In this document: positions 7,162 through 15,879 of the stretch, piece by piece
Layout of the letters: every line of letters starts with the position of its first letter
Numbering within the stretch: the stretch's first letter is position 1
Assembly (NCBI GenBank): GCA_026986005.1
Contig: JALSPK010000209.1
Span: 1-64,000, forward strand
From: Saprospiraceae bacterium
Lineage (GTDB): Bacteria > Bacteroidota > Bacteroidia > Chitinophagales > Saprospiraceae
Direction: 5' to 3'
DNA length: 64,000 bases
Translations under genes and position numbers: made by a program
Notes under the pieces: model-generated
Databases searched by the model: none
Told to the model about the DNA's origin: nothing
Seen by the model: the letters and a program-made list of their open reading frames with translations, nothing else

Positions 7162-10128
7162 TTAAAATTTTATATTTACATTAAATAAAAACTGCCTGTT
7201 ATTGGGATATTTAAAGTCCGAAACTCCCGGCATAGACCACGCTTGTTGCTTCAATGTAACTTCGGGATCTTGTCCCCAAAACTGAGTGTAAGTATATAAG
7301 TTAGTAGCACCTAATCCTACTGATAAATTCTGAATATTGATACTTTTAATCCATCTTTGTGGCAGACTATAGCTCAAACTTACCGTTCTTAATTTCACAA
7401 AACTACCGTCTTCCAAATATCTTGATGATGGTTCTTTGGACAATGCATTTTGCTGCATACTGGGGTGAGTTGCATTATCACCTGGCTTTTCCCACCTTGA
7501 CCAGCTGCTTTTTGGCTTCATATTGTTGTAATATGGTTCATGCCCATCATTGTCCATAAATACTCTTGTGAAGTTGTATATATCATTGCCGTATTGAAAT
7601 GCAAGATTTGCAAATAGTGTAAAGTTTTTGTATTGTAAAGTTGAGCTAAAACCTCCTGTAAAATCAGGTAATGCTTTACCTACTTCCTGAGGTTCTGCCT
7701 CTGAATAATTGGTTGTTGGCGAACGACTGATAATATTACCCTCTCCATCTTTTTCTATTTTTTCCCAAAGGGGACCTCCTGTCTCCTTATCAACTCCGAG
7801 CCATTTTGGTAAAACAAAAGTATAAATTTCATTACCATTTCGATATATTTGTGAAATACCGCTTATTGTAGTATAAAATGGTTTTGCGATTCCTGATAAT
7901 TTGTTTTTATTTTTAGCAAAATTAAAATCTGTTGACCAAGAAAAATTTTTCGTTTTAATATTTAAGGTAGATAGAGCCAATTCTATCCCTTTGTTGGTGA
8001 CAGCCCCTGAATTTTCCCATCTGTATTCAAATCCTTGAGACAATGGCTGAGAGACTAAAACAATTAAATCTTTGGTGACATTGTCATATAAATCCAATGT
8101 CAGATTGACCCTATCTTTGAATAGCCCCAAATCAAACCCAATATTGTACTGGTAAGTTTTTTCCCAAGTCAAATCGGGATTTGCCAATTGATAAGGTGTA
8201 GCAGATGGATGGCTATTGTACTGGGTATTTAATGAATATAAGCCCAAAAATCTGCTCGCTCCAATATCAGGATCTCCCGTAATACCAAAACTTGATCTTA
8301 ATTTCAATAAATTAATAGAAGATATATTGCTCATAAACGACATTTTGTTCAACATCCAAGAAGCTGAAATACTCGGAAAATGAGCTGTTCTGTTACCCGA
8401 TGGGAAATTTGAAGTAACGTCTACACGATACGATGCAGTAAGAAAATATTTGTGGTCAAAATTGTAATTGACCTGTGAAATAAACGATCTGAATAGCTCT
8501 TTGTCATGTGAACCGCTTATCTTAAATTCTGATGAAGCCACGGTTGGAACACTAAAGCCCTCGGGTAATCCCTTGCCCTCAAGTGCCAAATCTTCCGTAT
8601 AACCTTGATCTACTTCTGTACCCAACAGACCATCAAATGAATGATTTCCAAAACTTTTATCAAATCTTAGAAGATTTGTGCTAATAGCCCCATACCATAT
8701 ATTTTGATTTTCACTTACAAAGCCCTTATCGTGATAAGTACCGGCAGCGATAGGAGATACAAATCTATGCCCTTTATCAGTATTAAAGCTCAACCTATTT
8801 GAAGAAGAAAATGATAGCCACTCAAGAATTTTAAGATTAAAAACCATATCATAATCAATACCAACTCCCTTGTAATTGTAATCGGAATTATCTATACTGT
8901 GAATCGGATTGATGTGATCTCTTGACCACCATTTCTTGTTTTTTGCATCAACATATTTTGGCGTTCCATCCTCATTGTAAGGATTGTCCCAAGGCACACC
9001 AAGATAAGAGTAATACATATCCAAATAATCATAGCTTGATCCTTTTGAACCACTTATATTTATATTGTTTTTTAAACTAACTCTTGAATTTAACTGTAAA
9101 TCTGTATTTACTCTAAGATTTATTTTTTTGAATCCGGTACTACGATATGTCCCTTTTTCATCATAATACGTACCGCTGATATAATAACCAAATTTCTTTG
9201 TTCTACCACTTGTAGATAAATAATATTTTTGTATCGGGACGGGTTTAAATATTTCACCTACCCAGCTGTAATCTTTTTGAAGCAAATCTTGTGGATAATC
9301 TTTATAAAATTTGATTTTATCAATTTGATGAGTTTCATAATCTCGATATAGTTCAGCGCTAAAATCATTGAAAAATTCAGCACTATTCATCATCTTTACA
9401 TTGCCATGATCAGGAGTATTGTAACCATAACTTGTTTTAAATTCAAATTTTGGTTTATTGCTTTTAGCTTTTTTTGTGGTCACTACAATTACACCTTTAT
9501 TGGCTCTTGCTCCATACATACCCGTAGCACCTGCATCTTTCAAAACAGTAATACTCTCTACATCACTCGGGTCAAACGACCCCCCAATAATACCATCTAC
9601 CACATACAAAGGCTCAGCGTTACCGGGTTTTATAGTAGAAACTCCCCTAATTCTTATCTCAGCCCCACTTCCGGGCTCACCCGAACTATTGACAACCTGT
9701 ACTCCTGATATTTTCCCTTGAAGCAATGTCGCAACATCATTTGCCGGAGCATCGTTAAGTTTTCGCTCATCCAATACCGTGACTGCACTTGATATCTCTG
9801 TCCTCGTCTTTTTGCTATAACCCATAACTACTACATCCTCCATCATCACAGAACTAATTGCCATCTCTATATTGATTTTATTTTCTCCATTCAATGGAAA
9901 TTCAATTGTTTTGTACCCGATAAATTTAAAGACCAAAACATCTCCTTTGTTTGCAGCAATGCTAAAAGCTCCATTTGTATCTGTGATAGTCCCCAAAGTG
10001 GTGCCGGCTTTTGATACGCTGACGCCTATCATCGGTAGTTTCTGTTCGTCAATTACCGTTCCTGTAATCTGGCTCAATCCCTGAAAAATCAGAAATTGTA
10101 CAAATAAAATAGTTAATATATTTTTCAT
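7162..10128 (-). CDS. susC: SusC/RagA-family TonB-dependent glycan importer
   Basis: The 988-residue product has a signal peptide, then a carboxypeptidase-regulatory-like domain (about residues 20-95, ITGTVIDEQKLPMIGVSV), a plug domain (about 105-215, with RIRGVSTIKPGNAEPLYVVD and a VLKDAGATGMYGARANKGV motif), and a long outer-membrane beta-barrel ending in Phe (NVNIKF), the terminal residue expected by the BAM machinery. It imports oligosaccharides through the outer membrane with energy from TonB-ExbBD. It is the centre of the operon and pairs with the following susD gene. It is separated from the upstream aldolase gene by 104 bases that carry a partial REP-like unit. Confidence 0.95.
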   Translation of the reverse strand: MKNILTILFVQFLIFQGLSQITGTVIDEQKLPMIGVSVSKAGTTLGTITDTNGAFSIAANKGDVLVFKFIGYKTIEFPLNGENKINIEMAISSVMMEDVVVMGYSKKTRTEISSAVTVLDERKLNDAPANDVATLLQGKISGVQVVNSSGEPGSGAEIRIRGVSTIKPGNAEPLYVVDGIIGGSFDPSDVESITVLKDAGATGMYGARANKGVIVVTTKKAKSNKPKFEFKTSYGYNTPDHGNVKMMNSAEFFNDFSAELYRDYETHQIDKIKFYKDYPQDLLQKDYSWVGEIFKPVPIQKYYLSTSGRTKKFGYYISGTYYDEKGTYRSTGFKKINLRVNTDLQLNSRVSLKNNINISGSKGSSYDYLDMYYSYLGVPWDNPYNEDGTPKYVDAKNKKWWSRDHINPIHSIDNSDYNYKGVGIDYDMVFNLKILEWLSFSSSNRLSFNTDKGHRFVSPIAAGTYHDKGFVSENQNIWYGAISTNLLRFDKSFGNHSFDGLLGTEVDQGYTEDLALEGKGLPEGFSVPTVASSEFKISGSHDKELFRSFISQVNYNFDHKYFLTASYRVDVTSNFPSGNRTAHFPSISASWMLNKMSFMSNISSINLLKLRSSFGITGDPDIGASRFLGLYSLNTQYNSHPSATPYQLANPDLTWEKTYQYNIGFDLGLFKDRVNLTLDLYDNVTKDLIVLVSQPLSQGFEYRWENSGAVTNKGIELALSTLNIKTKNFSWSTDFNFAKNKNKLSGIAKPFYTTISGISQIYRNGNEIYTFVLPKWLGVDKETGGPLWEKIEKDGEGNIISRSPTTNYSEAEPQEVGKALPDFTGGFSSTLQYKNFTLFANLAFQYGNDIYNFTRVFMDNDGHEPYYNNMKPKSSWSRWEKPGDNATHPSMQQNALSKEPSSRYLEDGSFVKLRTVSLSYSLPQRWIKSINIQNLSVGLGATNLYTYTQFWGQDPEVTLKQQAWSMPGVSDFKYPNNRQFLFNVNIKF

Positions 10129-10232
10129 ATCATTAAAATTTATTTTCTGCTATAATACCGCCCCCAGTACATTATTAGAACCATACTCCTATGGGACTTT
10201 ATTCAATTCCAATCAATATTATTTCAACCTTT

Positions 10233-11048
10233 TCATACTATACTTACCATATCCAGCTTACCTTTCACCAGTTCTTTTACTGCATTGGTAGCTGGAGGAA
10301 AAACCTTTCTTAAATCAATTTCTTCCGTTTCACTAAGCAATTTTTTCAAGGTTTGCATAAAGATATTTTTTATCTCTGTTGCAACATTTACTTTACAAAT
10401 TCCATTTTTTATAGCCATTCTCACATCTTCAACCGGCACTCCAGAGCCACCGTGCAATACCAATGGAATATTAACAGCATCTTTTATTTCTTTTAATCTG
10501 TTAAAATCTAGTTTTGGAGTTTTTTTGTAAAACCCATGCGCCGTGCCAATAGCTACTGCCAATGTATTAACTCCGGTTTCGTCAACAAATAATTTGGCGT
10601 CTTTGGCCGAAGTATATGCAACCTTGTTTTTTGCCTGTCCGAGTTTGGCAATATAACCCAACTCCGCTTCTACATTTACATTGTATTGTGCTGCCAAACT
10701 AACAACTTTACGAGTATTTTCGATATTTTGCTCCAAAGAAAGTTCGCTTCCATCATACATTACAGAATCAAAACCTGCTTTTAGACAAGCTTCTACCAAT
10801 TCAATATTTGGCCCATGATCAAGATGAATCCACCCTTTCACCCCAAAGCTTTTCAACCCTGATTTTGCCATTGCTACAGCATTGTCAAGACCGAGATAGT
10901 CAATTGAGCTTTTGGTCAATTGCAGAATAATACTGCTATTTTTTTCCTGCGCAGCTGTCAACACCCCTTTCAATGTTTCAAAATTGTAAAAGTTTGTTGC
11001 CAACAAGGCTTTATTTTCTTTGTTTATTTGTTCAAATTTGTTCTTCAT
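10233..11048 (-). CDS. kbaY: Class II tagatose/ketose-bisphosphate aldolase, KbaY/GatY-like catalytic subunit
   Basis: The 271-residue product has the zinc-dependent class II aldolase signature: GWIHLDHG (catalytic Asp near 77, zinc His near 78), VEAELGYIAK, GTAHGFYK and LVLHGGSGVP, then NVATEIK. It is somewhat shorter than KbaY/GatY (about 284). These enzymes split tagatose 1,6-bisphosphate to dihydroxyacetone phosphate and glyceraldehyde 3-phosphate. It lies 2 bases from the PfkB kinase gene and two genes from the KbaZ-like subunit gene, which makes the tagatose assignment more likely than a fructose-bisphosphate aldolase, although that alternative is not excluded. Confidence 0.85.
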   Translation of the reverse strand: MKNKFEQINKENKALLATNFYNFETLKGVLTAAQEKNSSIILQLTKSSIDYLGLDNAVAMAKSGLKSFGVKGWIHLDHGPNIELVEACLKAGFDSVMYDGSELSLEQNIENTRKVVSLAAQYNVNVEAELGYIAKLGQAKNKVAYTSAKDAKLFVDETGVNTLAVAIGTAHGFYKKTPKLDFNRLKEIKDAVNIPLVLHGGSGVPVEDVRMAIKNGICKVNVATEIKNIFMQTLKKLLSETEEIDLRKVFPPATNAVKELVKGKLDMVSIV

Positions 11049-11050
11049 CT

Positions 11051-12007
11051 CTATATTTCCAATTTGTAATTGAACTTTGTTTCTGCTATTTTTTTAACCT
11101 TTTCTTTGCTTTCAAAGGCAGCTGTTCCACCTGAAGCCGTTGTATTAATCGCTCCTGTTATTGCTCCTTCTTCAGAGCATTTTGAAAGAGTTTTGCCATT
11201 GATAAATGCATTGATAAAACCTGAATTAAAACTATCTCCTGCCCCAATTGCATCCACCACATCATTGTTTAAAAAAGCAGAAGTTTTGATTGTTTCCTCC
11301 TGATTGTATAAGCTTACTCCTTTTGAGCCTTGTTTAACTATAATATTATTAGAAATTTTTCTTATTTTTTGTATTCCGGCTTCTATTGACTGTGTATAGG
11401 TCATAGCCATCAGCTCTGATTCATTAGGCAAAAACAAATCTACATAAGGAAGCAATCTGCCTAAATCTACATCCCATTTTTCTGTTGGATCCCATTGTGG
11501 GTCGAGCGAAGTTGTCATTCCTAATGATTTTGCTCTTTGAAACAGTATGTGAATATCCGGCAACAAACCTTCTTGAAGAAAAATAGAACTTACGTGCAAA
11601 TGCTTTGCTTTAGATAGCTTATCATCAGTAATATCTATCACTTTCAAATCGCTCATTGCTCCCGGATAAGTTACCATAGCCCTATCTTCACCATAATTCA
11701 TCGCTACAGTAATACCGGTATAATTGTCCGGAGTTTCTATTAAGTTGCTAATATCAACACCTGATTTTTTTAGTGAAGAAACCACCAATTCCCCAAAACT
11801 GTCATTTCCAACCCTTCCTACAAAAGACACTTTTGCACCCAATACACTTAGGTTATTTGCAAAAATAGCCGAACTACTCCCAAGAGTTAAATTCATATCT
11901 CTTGAAAACACTTCTTTTCCAACCTCAGGCGTACCTTCAATACCATTCAATATCAAATCTACATTTAATTCCCCTACTATTATTACATCATATTTTTTAG
12001 AATCCAT
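11051..12007 (-). CDS. PfkB-family carbohydrate kinase, probable tagatose-6-phosphate kinase
   Basis: The 318-residue product matches the ribokinase/PfkB family: an N-terminal GELNVD...G segment, the GRVGNDSFGE motif (about 65-73) and the C-terminal DAIGAGDSF motif with the catalytic base Asp near 258. In the neighbourhood of AgaS- and KbaY/KbaZ-like genes, phosphorylation of tagatose 6-phosphate to the bisphosphate is the expected job, but PfkB specificity cannot be read from sequence. A hexosamine or fructose 6-phosphate substrate remains possible. The gene is tightly packed between the two aldolase-subunit genes, consistent with one transcript. Confidence 0.8.
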   Translation of the reverse strand: MDSKKYDVIIVGELNVDLILNGIEGTPEVGKEVFSRDMNLTLGSSSAIFANNLSVLGAKVSFVGRVGNDSFGELVVSSLKKSGVDISNLIETPDNYTGITVAMNYGEDRAMVTYPGAMSDLKVIDITDDKLSKAKHLHVSSIFLQEGLLPDIHILFQRAKSLGMTTSLDPQWDPTEKWDVDLGRLLPYVDLFLPNESELMAMTYTQSIEAGIQKIRKISNNIIVKQGSKGVSLYNQEETIKTSAFLNNDVVDAIGAGDSFNSGFINAFINGKTLSKCSEEGAITGAINTTASGGTAAFESKEKVKKIAETKFNYKLEI

Positions 12008-12016
12008 ATTGAATAT

Positions 12017-13285
12017 TTATATCAATTCATCATTAAAATTAACCAAATTGAATTTATTAAAATATTTATCCATTGACCTTTCTATATGAGAAAGCAAAAT
12101 TGCTTCTGCATTAATTCCCCAACTTTCAATATTGTCGTACAATGATTTTCTCGCTACTAACACCTCTGAATTTTCCCAAATATATCTACATCCAGTTTTT
12201 ATCAACCAAAGTTGTCTTTCAGGGGTATTAGCGTAAAAATCATTAGGATTTTCATCACTACCCAACCATTTTTGCCAACGATTTGAATCTATTACTGCCT
12301 GCCAAAGTACGTCTTTTATTTCGGAAATTTTAGCAATTTTATTATTATCATACAGCTCTGTCTCAATTTCTGCCAATTCCATTAGCCCGTCATACTCATT
12401 CTCAGTAAACTCCGGACCTACATTGGCTGCTCCCATGCCCGATAAGGGATAGTCTTCCGGATTCTCAACGTTGTCAGAATAATGCCCCTTTATGACACTT
12501 CCGTATTTTTTGCTCACCTCTGTCAATTGTTTTGCTACTTTAGAATCAAATAATGTAGTGTGCAAATCAGTACCGACTTTACCTACGACAAAACAAGGCC
12601 AAACATCCTCAAGTCCCTTGGCTTTCAAACCTTGTTTAAGTAACACAAAAAATCTATTAAAAACTTGCATGTCAGCTAATCCACCATGTACTTCTTCCGT
12701 TCCCACCTCGTAGGCAATTTTATTTATATTTTTGCTTTTTCTGTATTCTTCGGTATGCACTATCAAATCTACTGTTCGCTCAGCCACGATATCTATACTA
12801 ATAGTTTCACCCTCTTTCAAATTGATATCGACAGTCGGATCAACGTGAATCATATCAAATCCCGCATCAACAGATGCTTCAAAAGACTTTTTCACCCAAC
12901 CAATCGCTTTGTCGTAAGACCATTTTTCTTTTTTCTGTATGTCTTTTAGCCAAGGACCTCCGTGATCTACCGCTACAATAACAGACCCGGTAAAGTTAAT
13001 CTTTCGTGCTTCTTGTCTTATTATTTTTACAAATTCTTCTTGGTTCATTCCCGTATATCCTCTATCCAAATCGACCTGATTAAGTGTTGCCGCAAATTTA
13101 ATCGGAGCATTATTTCGTTTAGCAGCATTCAGGGAAGCTCTTATTACTGAGATAGAATTTGGACAAGCTGCAAACAAAGTCCTTTTAATCCCGGTCTTTT
13201 GCTCAGCGTCATCAACTTTTTTTAATATATACTCCAATAATGAAGTATTGTTTTTTGATGCTATATTTCTTAATTCTTTATTCAT
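12017..13285 (-). CDS. kbaZ: Tagatose-bisphosphate aldolase accessory subunit, KbaZ/GatZ/AgaZ-like
   Basis: The 422-residue product matches the KbaZ/GatZ family throughout: ACPNSISVIRA, the AATLNQVDLDRGYTGM segment, DHGGPW, the HVDPTVDI region and YEVGTEEVHGG. The typical length is about 420-430. In E. coli, this protein is needed for full activity and stability of the KbaY/GatY aldolase; in some annotations it is called a tagatose-6-phosphate kinase, so its exact activity is unsettled. A separate PfkB kinase in the same operon argues for the subunit role. It lies 15 bases after the agaS gene. Confidence 0.9.
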   Translation of the reverse strand: MNKELRNIASKNNTSLLEYILKKVDDAEQKTGIKRTLFAACPNSISVIRASLNAAKRNNAPIKFAATLNQVDLDRGYTGMNQEEFVKIIRQEARKINFTGSVIVAVDHGGPWLKDIQKKEKWSYDKAIGWVKKSFEASVDAGFDMIHVDPTVDINLKEGETISIDIVAERTVDLIVHTEEYRKSKNINKIAYEVGTEEVHGGLADMQVFNRFFVLLKQGLKAKGLEDVWPCFVVGKVGTDLHTTLFDSKVAKQLTEVSKKYGSVIKGHYSDNVENPEDYPLSGMGAANVGPEFTENEYDGLMELAEIETELYDNNKIAKISEIKDVLWQAVIDSNRWQKWLGSDENPNDFYANTPERQLWLIKTGCRYIWENSEVLVARKSLYDNIESWGINAEAILLSHIERSMDKYFNKFNLVNFNDELI

Positions 13286-13300
13286 ATTATTACGGCAATA

Positions 13301-14422
13301 TTAATTGTATTCATAAATAGAGACTCCCTGCACTACTCTGTGAATTGCACCGCTTTTTGACGGAGAATCGGGATTGTAACCGAGTGCTTCTGATTTGTAA
13401 AATGCTAATAACTGAATAGGTACCAAGCTGGTTATTGTCCAGATAGCATCATCAATAATAATATCATCAAGCTCTATTCTCAAATCAAAATCCAAACCAT
13501 TCAACGAAGCATTACTTACAGCTACAGTCAAAGCATATTGAGAGGATTCGGATATAGACTTGACCAAATCGTATTCATATTTTCTAATATAAGGATCATT
13601 TGAAAAAAAGTAAACCAATAAAGTTTTATTGTTTACTACTGCCTTTGGCCCGTGCCTAAACCCCATAAAAGAATCAAATTTACTTATTATCTCTCCATCG
13701 GTAAGCTCTTGCAATTTCAAATGCGCCTCATGAGCTACACCCTTCATGGGGCCGGAGCCTAAAAACACCGCTCGCTTGTAATCATTACTGCTTATATCCA
13801 CTAAACTCGATGAAAAACCATTAAAAAAACTAGTAATTGCATGGGAAGCTTTTTCTATTTCTATGGCCATTCGCTCCAAATCATTTAATCTCCCAACCAA
13901 TAGCGCAGCTATTCCCATTGATGTGACACTACTTGTCATCGCAAGACTTTTGTCATTTGCTTCTTCCGGCAATACAATCGAATAAATGTTATCCGCATTA
14001 ATATTGGCTAAAGCTCCATCAATATTACATGTGATAATCAAATGTTTTACATTACCGGACACCTTATTTGCCAAATTAACTGCCGCTACACTTTCAGGAC
14101 TATTTCCCGATCTGGCAAATGACACAAGCAGTGTGTTTTTGTTTTTATTGATAAAATATTCCGGATGTGTTACTATTTCAGTGGTCTCAATTGCCTTTGA
14201 ACTGACTCCGGTATCTTTTTGGAAAAACGGTGCCACCATTTCTCCAATAAAAAAGGAAGAACCTGCTCCTGTAAAAATGATTTCCGAATTATCACCTGAA
14301 ACTACGTCGCTTATAAAAAACTGTATACTTTCTTTTTTATCTCTTACCAGTTCAGAAACTTTTTTCCACAGTGAGGGCTGCTGTTTTATTTCTTTTAATG
14401 TGTATTTTGACTTATCAATCAT
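13301..14422 (-). CDS. agaS: AgaS-like SIS-domain galactosamine-6-phosphate deaminase/isomerase
   Basis: The 373-residue product has two SIS (sugar isomerase) halves, with IIFTGAGSSFFIGE near residue 48 and VFLGSGPMKGVAHEAHLKLQELTDGE in the second half; the FRHGPKAVVN segment is typical of AgaS. AgaS converts galactosamine 6-phosphate to tagatose 6-phosphate, releasing ammonia. It is the first gene of the long minus-strand operon, directly downstream of a TAnnTTTG promoter and CTTTCG repeats. The genes that would supply its substrate (a GalNAc kinase and GalNAc-6-phosphate deacetylase) are absent from the window. Glucosamine-type substrates are possible alternatives. Confidence 0.85.
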   Translation of the reverse strand: MIDKSKYTLKEIKQQPSLWKKVSELVRDKKESIQFFISDVVSGDNSEIIFTGAGSSFFIGEMVAPFFQKDTGVSSKAIETTEIVTHPEYFINKNKNTLLVSFARSGNSPESVAAVNLANKVSGNVKHLIITCNIDGALANINADNIYSIVLPEEANDKSLAMTSSVTSMGIAALLVGRLNDLERMAIEIEKASHAITSFFNGFSSSLVDISSNDYKRAVFLGSGPMKGVAHEAHLKLQELTDGEIISKFDSFMGFRHGPKAVVNNKTLLVYFFSNDPYIRKYEYDLVKSISESSQYALTVAVSNASLNGLDFDLRIELDDIIIDDAIWTITSLVPIQLLAFYKSEALGYNPDSPSKSGAIHRVVQGVSIYEYN

Positions 14423-14452
14423 TATTATTTAATCATTTTGTAGATTATTTAA

Positions 14453-14506
14453 CTTTCGTTTCCTTTCGTTTAAATATTTATCGGCAAATATAATAAGCTT
14501 TCGTAA
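14453..14506. promoter_or_regulatory. Probable DeoR/AgaR operator: CTTTCG repeats
   Basis: Two perfect direct copies of CTTTCGTTT start at 14453 and 14463 (10-base spacing), and a third related site, CTTTCGTAA, starts at 14498. On the minus strand the tandem pair falls just past the -7 box of the agaS promoter, and the third site falls between its -33 and -7 boxes. This is an ideal place for repression. The motif resembles TTTCGTTT-like sites reported for AgaR and other DeoR-family regulators. Binding by the divergent regulator is inferred. Confidence 0.6.
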
Positions 14507-14516
14507 TTTTTGCAAA
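14485..14516 (-). promoter_or_regulatory. agaS operon promoter (Bacteroidota sigma type)
   Basis: On the minus strand, TTTG at 14516-14513 is followed after 20 bases by TATATTTG at 14492-14485. This matches the Bacteroidota consensus TTTG and TAnnTTTG. It would start transcription near 14478, about 55 bases before the agaS start codon. Confidence 0.6.
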
Positions 14517-14555
14517 TAATTTAACAACTTATTTTAATATTTATAATTATTACAG

Positions 14556-14563
14556 TAGATTTG
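14556..14563 (+). promoter_or_regulatory. -7 box for the DeoR-family regulator gene
   Basis: TAGATTTG fits TAnnTTTG and lies about 45 bases upstream of the first possible start codon. No clear TTTG -33 box is seen at the right distance, so the promoter is weak or differently activated. Confidence 0.4.
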
Positions 14564-14607
14564 TAAAAATATCCAAAGTTGCAATAGGGTTTTTTGCTAT
14601 TAAATTT

Positions 14608-15411
14608 ATGTGGGCTAAGCCACAAGACAAAAAAAATATTATGAAAGAAGGGAGGAATACATTGAAAAGAAGATCTGCCATATTAGATATTCTAAAAGAA
14701 AAGGGGAAGATTTCAGTAAATGATCTAAGCACAAAATTTAATATTAGTGTAGTTTCTATTCGGAATGACCTTGCTCATTTGGAAAAAAAAGGTCTGTTAA
14801 TCAAAACCAGAGGAGGAGCCATAAAATCGCAACCTGTAAATTTTGATCTCAGCCTTAATCAAAAATTAAAAATAAATTATGCTGAAAAACAAAGAATAGG
14901 TAAGAAAGCTGCAGAGTATGTAAATAACGGAGATTCTGTGGTTATAGATTCCGGTTCGACAACCTTGGAAGTGGCAAAAAACCTTGAAGAATTCAAAATC
15001 AATCTTATAACAAATTCATTGCCTATTGCTGATCTGTGTGCAGATTTTAAGGAAGTAGATGTGATTATTCCCGGGGGAGAATTGAGAGCTGAAATGCGTT
15101 CATTAATAGGTCCTATTACGGTAAAAACCATCAGTGAGTTTCATTGCGACATTGCTTTTATAGGAGCCGATAGTATATCTGTTGAAGGAGGTATTTATAC
15201 GCCGCTCATATCAGAAGCTTCTATAAGCAGAGCCATGATTAAGATAGCGAAAAAAGTGATCGTAGTAGTGGATTCAAGCAAATTCTCTCGCAAAAGCCTT
15301 GCAAAAATAAGTAGTTTGAAGCACATTGATACTATCATCACCGACCAAAACATATCAAAAAGTGATTTAATAAAACTAAAAGATTTTAATATTGAGATAA
15401 TTCTTGTGTAA
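14608..15411 (+). CDS. agaR: DeoR-family sugar-operon repressor, AgaR-like
   Basis: The product has up to 267 residues, with an N-terminal DeoR helix-turn-helix (RRSAILDILKEKGKISVNDL, then NISVVSIRNDLAHLEKKGLL) and a C-terminal DeoR sensor domain with DSGSTTLEVAKNL and IVVVDSSKFSRKSL, the phosphosugar-binding fold related to ribose-5-phosphate isomerase. The start at 14641 (MKEGRNTLKRRSA) fits the family better than the ATG at 14608. It is transcribed away from the agaS operon and is the natural candidate for control of that operon through the CTTTCG repeats. The inducer, probably a sugar phosphate such as tagatose or galactosamine 6-phosphate, is inferred. Confidence 0.85.
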   Translation: MWAKPQDKKNIMKEGRNTLKRRSAILDILKEKGKISVNDLSTKFNISVVSIRNDLAHLEKKGLLIKTRGGAIKSQPVNFDLSLNQKLKINYAEKQRIGKKAAEYVNNGDSVVIDSGSTTLEVAKNLEEFKINLITNSLPIADLCADFKEVDVIIPGGELRAEMRSLIGPITVKTISEFHCDIAFIGADSISVEGGIYTPLISEASISRAMIKIAKKVIVVVDSSKFSRKSLAKISSLKHIDTIITDQNISKSDLIKLKDFNIEIILV

Positions 15412-15582
15412 TTTTTATACCATACCATTATCAAGATGATGAAATAGAAAAAGAATTAGTTTTTGCTTATTCAATGAAAAAATCTTTGCATAGCCTTACC
15501 AATGGAAAGATTATTTAAAGCTGAAGAAGTAAAAACTAAGCTTTTTATAATCAGAATATTGGTAGCGACTTGGTATTATTAG
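15412..15582. mobile_element. MITE-like repeat, copy A
   Basis: About 170 bases closely match the stretch at 24047-24219 (shared blocks include GATGAAATAGAAAAA, TTTTTGCTTATTCAATG and AATATTGGTAGC). The ends are imperfect inverted repeats (TTTTTATACCATACC at the left; GACTTGGTATTATTAG at the right). The element encodes no protein. It starts immediately after the agaR stop codon, so it could also supply that gene's 3' end. The repeat is visible directly; mobility by a transposase in trans is inferred. Confidence 0.65.
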
Positions 15583-15590
15583 TCTAGGAG

Positions 15591-15851
15591 CTACAAAACA
15601 CCTAATTTTTGCAATAATGGAATATTCAAATTTCCATAAGGCAAATTATTATCTTTTGCATAATTATTCAATGCTTTGTGGATATCTTCAGACCCCTTAG
15701 AAATATATGCATTTGGACTAAGATACTCCAAGGAGATTAACTTAAATGCAATATCCTTGTACAGCTTTGAATTTACATCAGATTGGCAAATAACTTCAAC
15801 CCAATCTTCTCTTTCCGGTTTAAAATTGTAATTTTCATTGATCGGCATCAA
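15591..15851 (-). CDS. Small protein with possible peptidoglycan-binding-like C-terminus
   Basis: The 86-residue product has no signal peptide (MMPINENYNF...). Its last 35 residues (IHKALNNYAKDNNLPYGN and LQKLGVL) resemble the second half of a PG_binding_1 repeat as found at the C-terminus of Bacteroidota envelope proteins. It lies 28 bases after a lipoprotein gene. In some relatives, as I recall, a lipoprotein segment like that one and a peptidoglycan-binding end occur in one polypeptide, so this may be the separated end of a split gene. The family call is tentative. Confidence 0.5.
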   Translation of the reverse strand: MMPINENYNFKPEREDWVEVICQSDVNSKLYKDIAFKLISLEYLSPNAYISKGSEDIHKALNNYAKDNNLPYGNLNIPLLQKLGVL

Positions 15852-15879
15852 TTTAAAATCTTTTATTTAGTTGTGTCTG

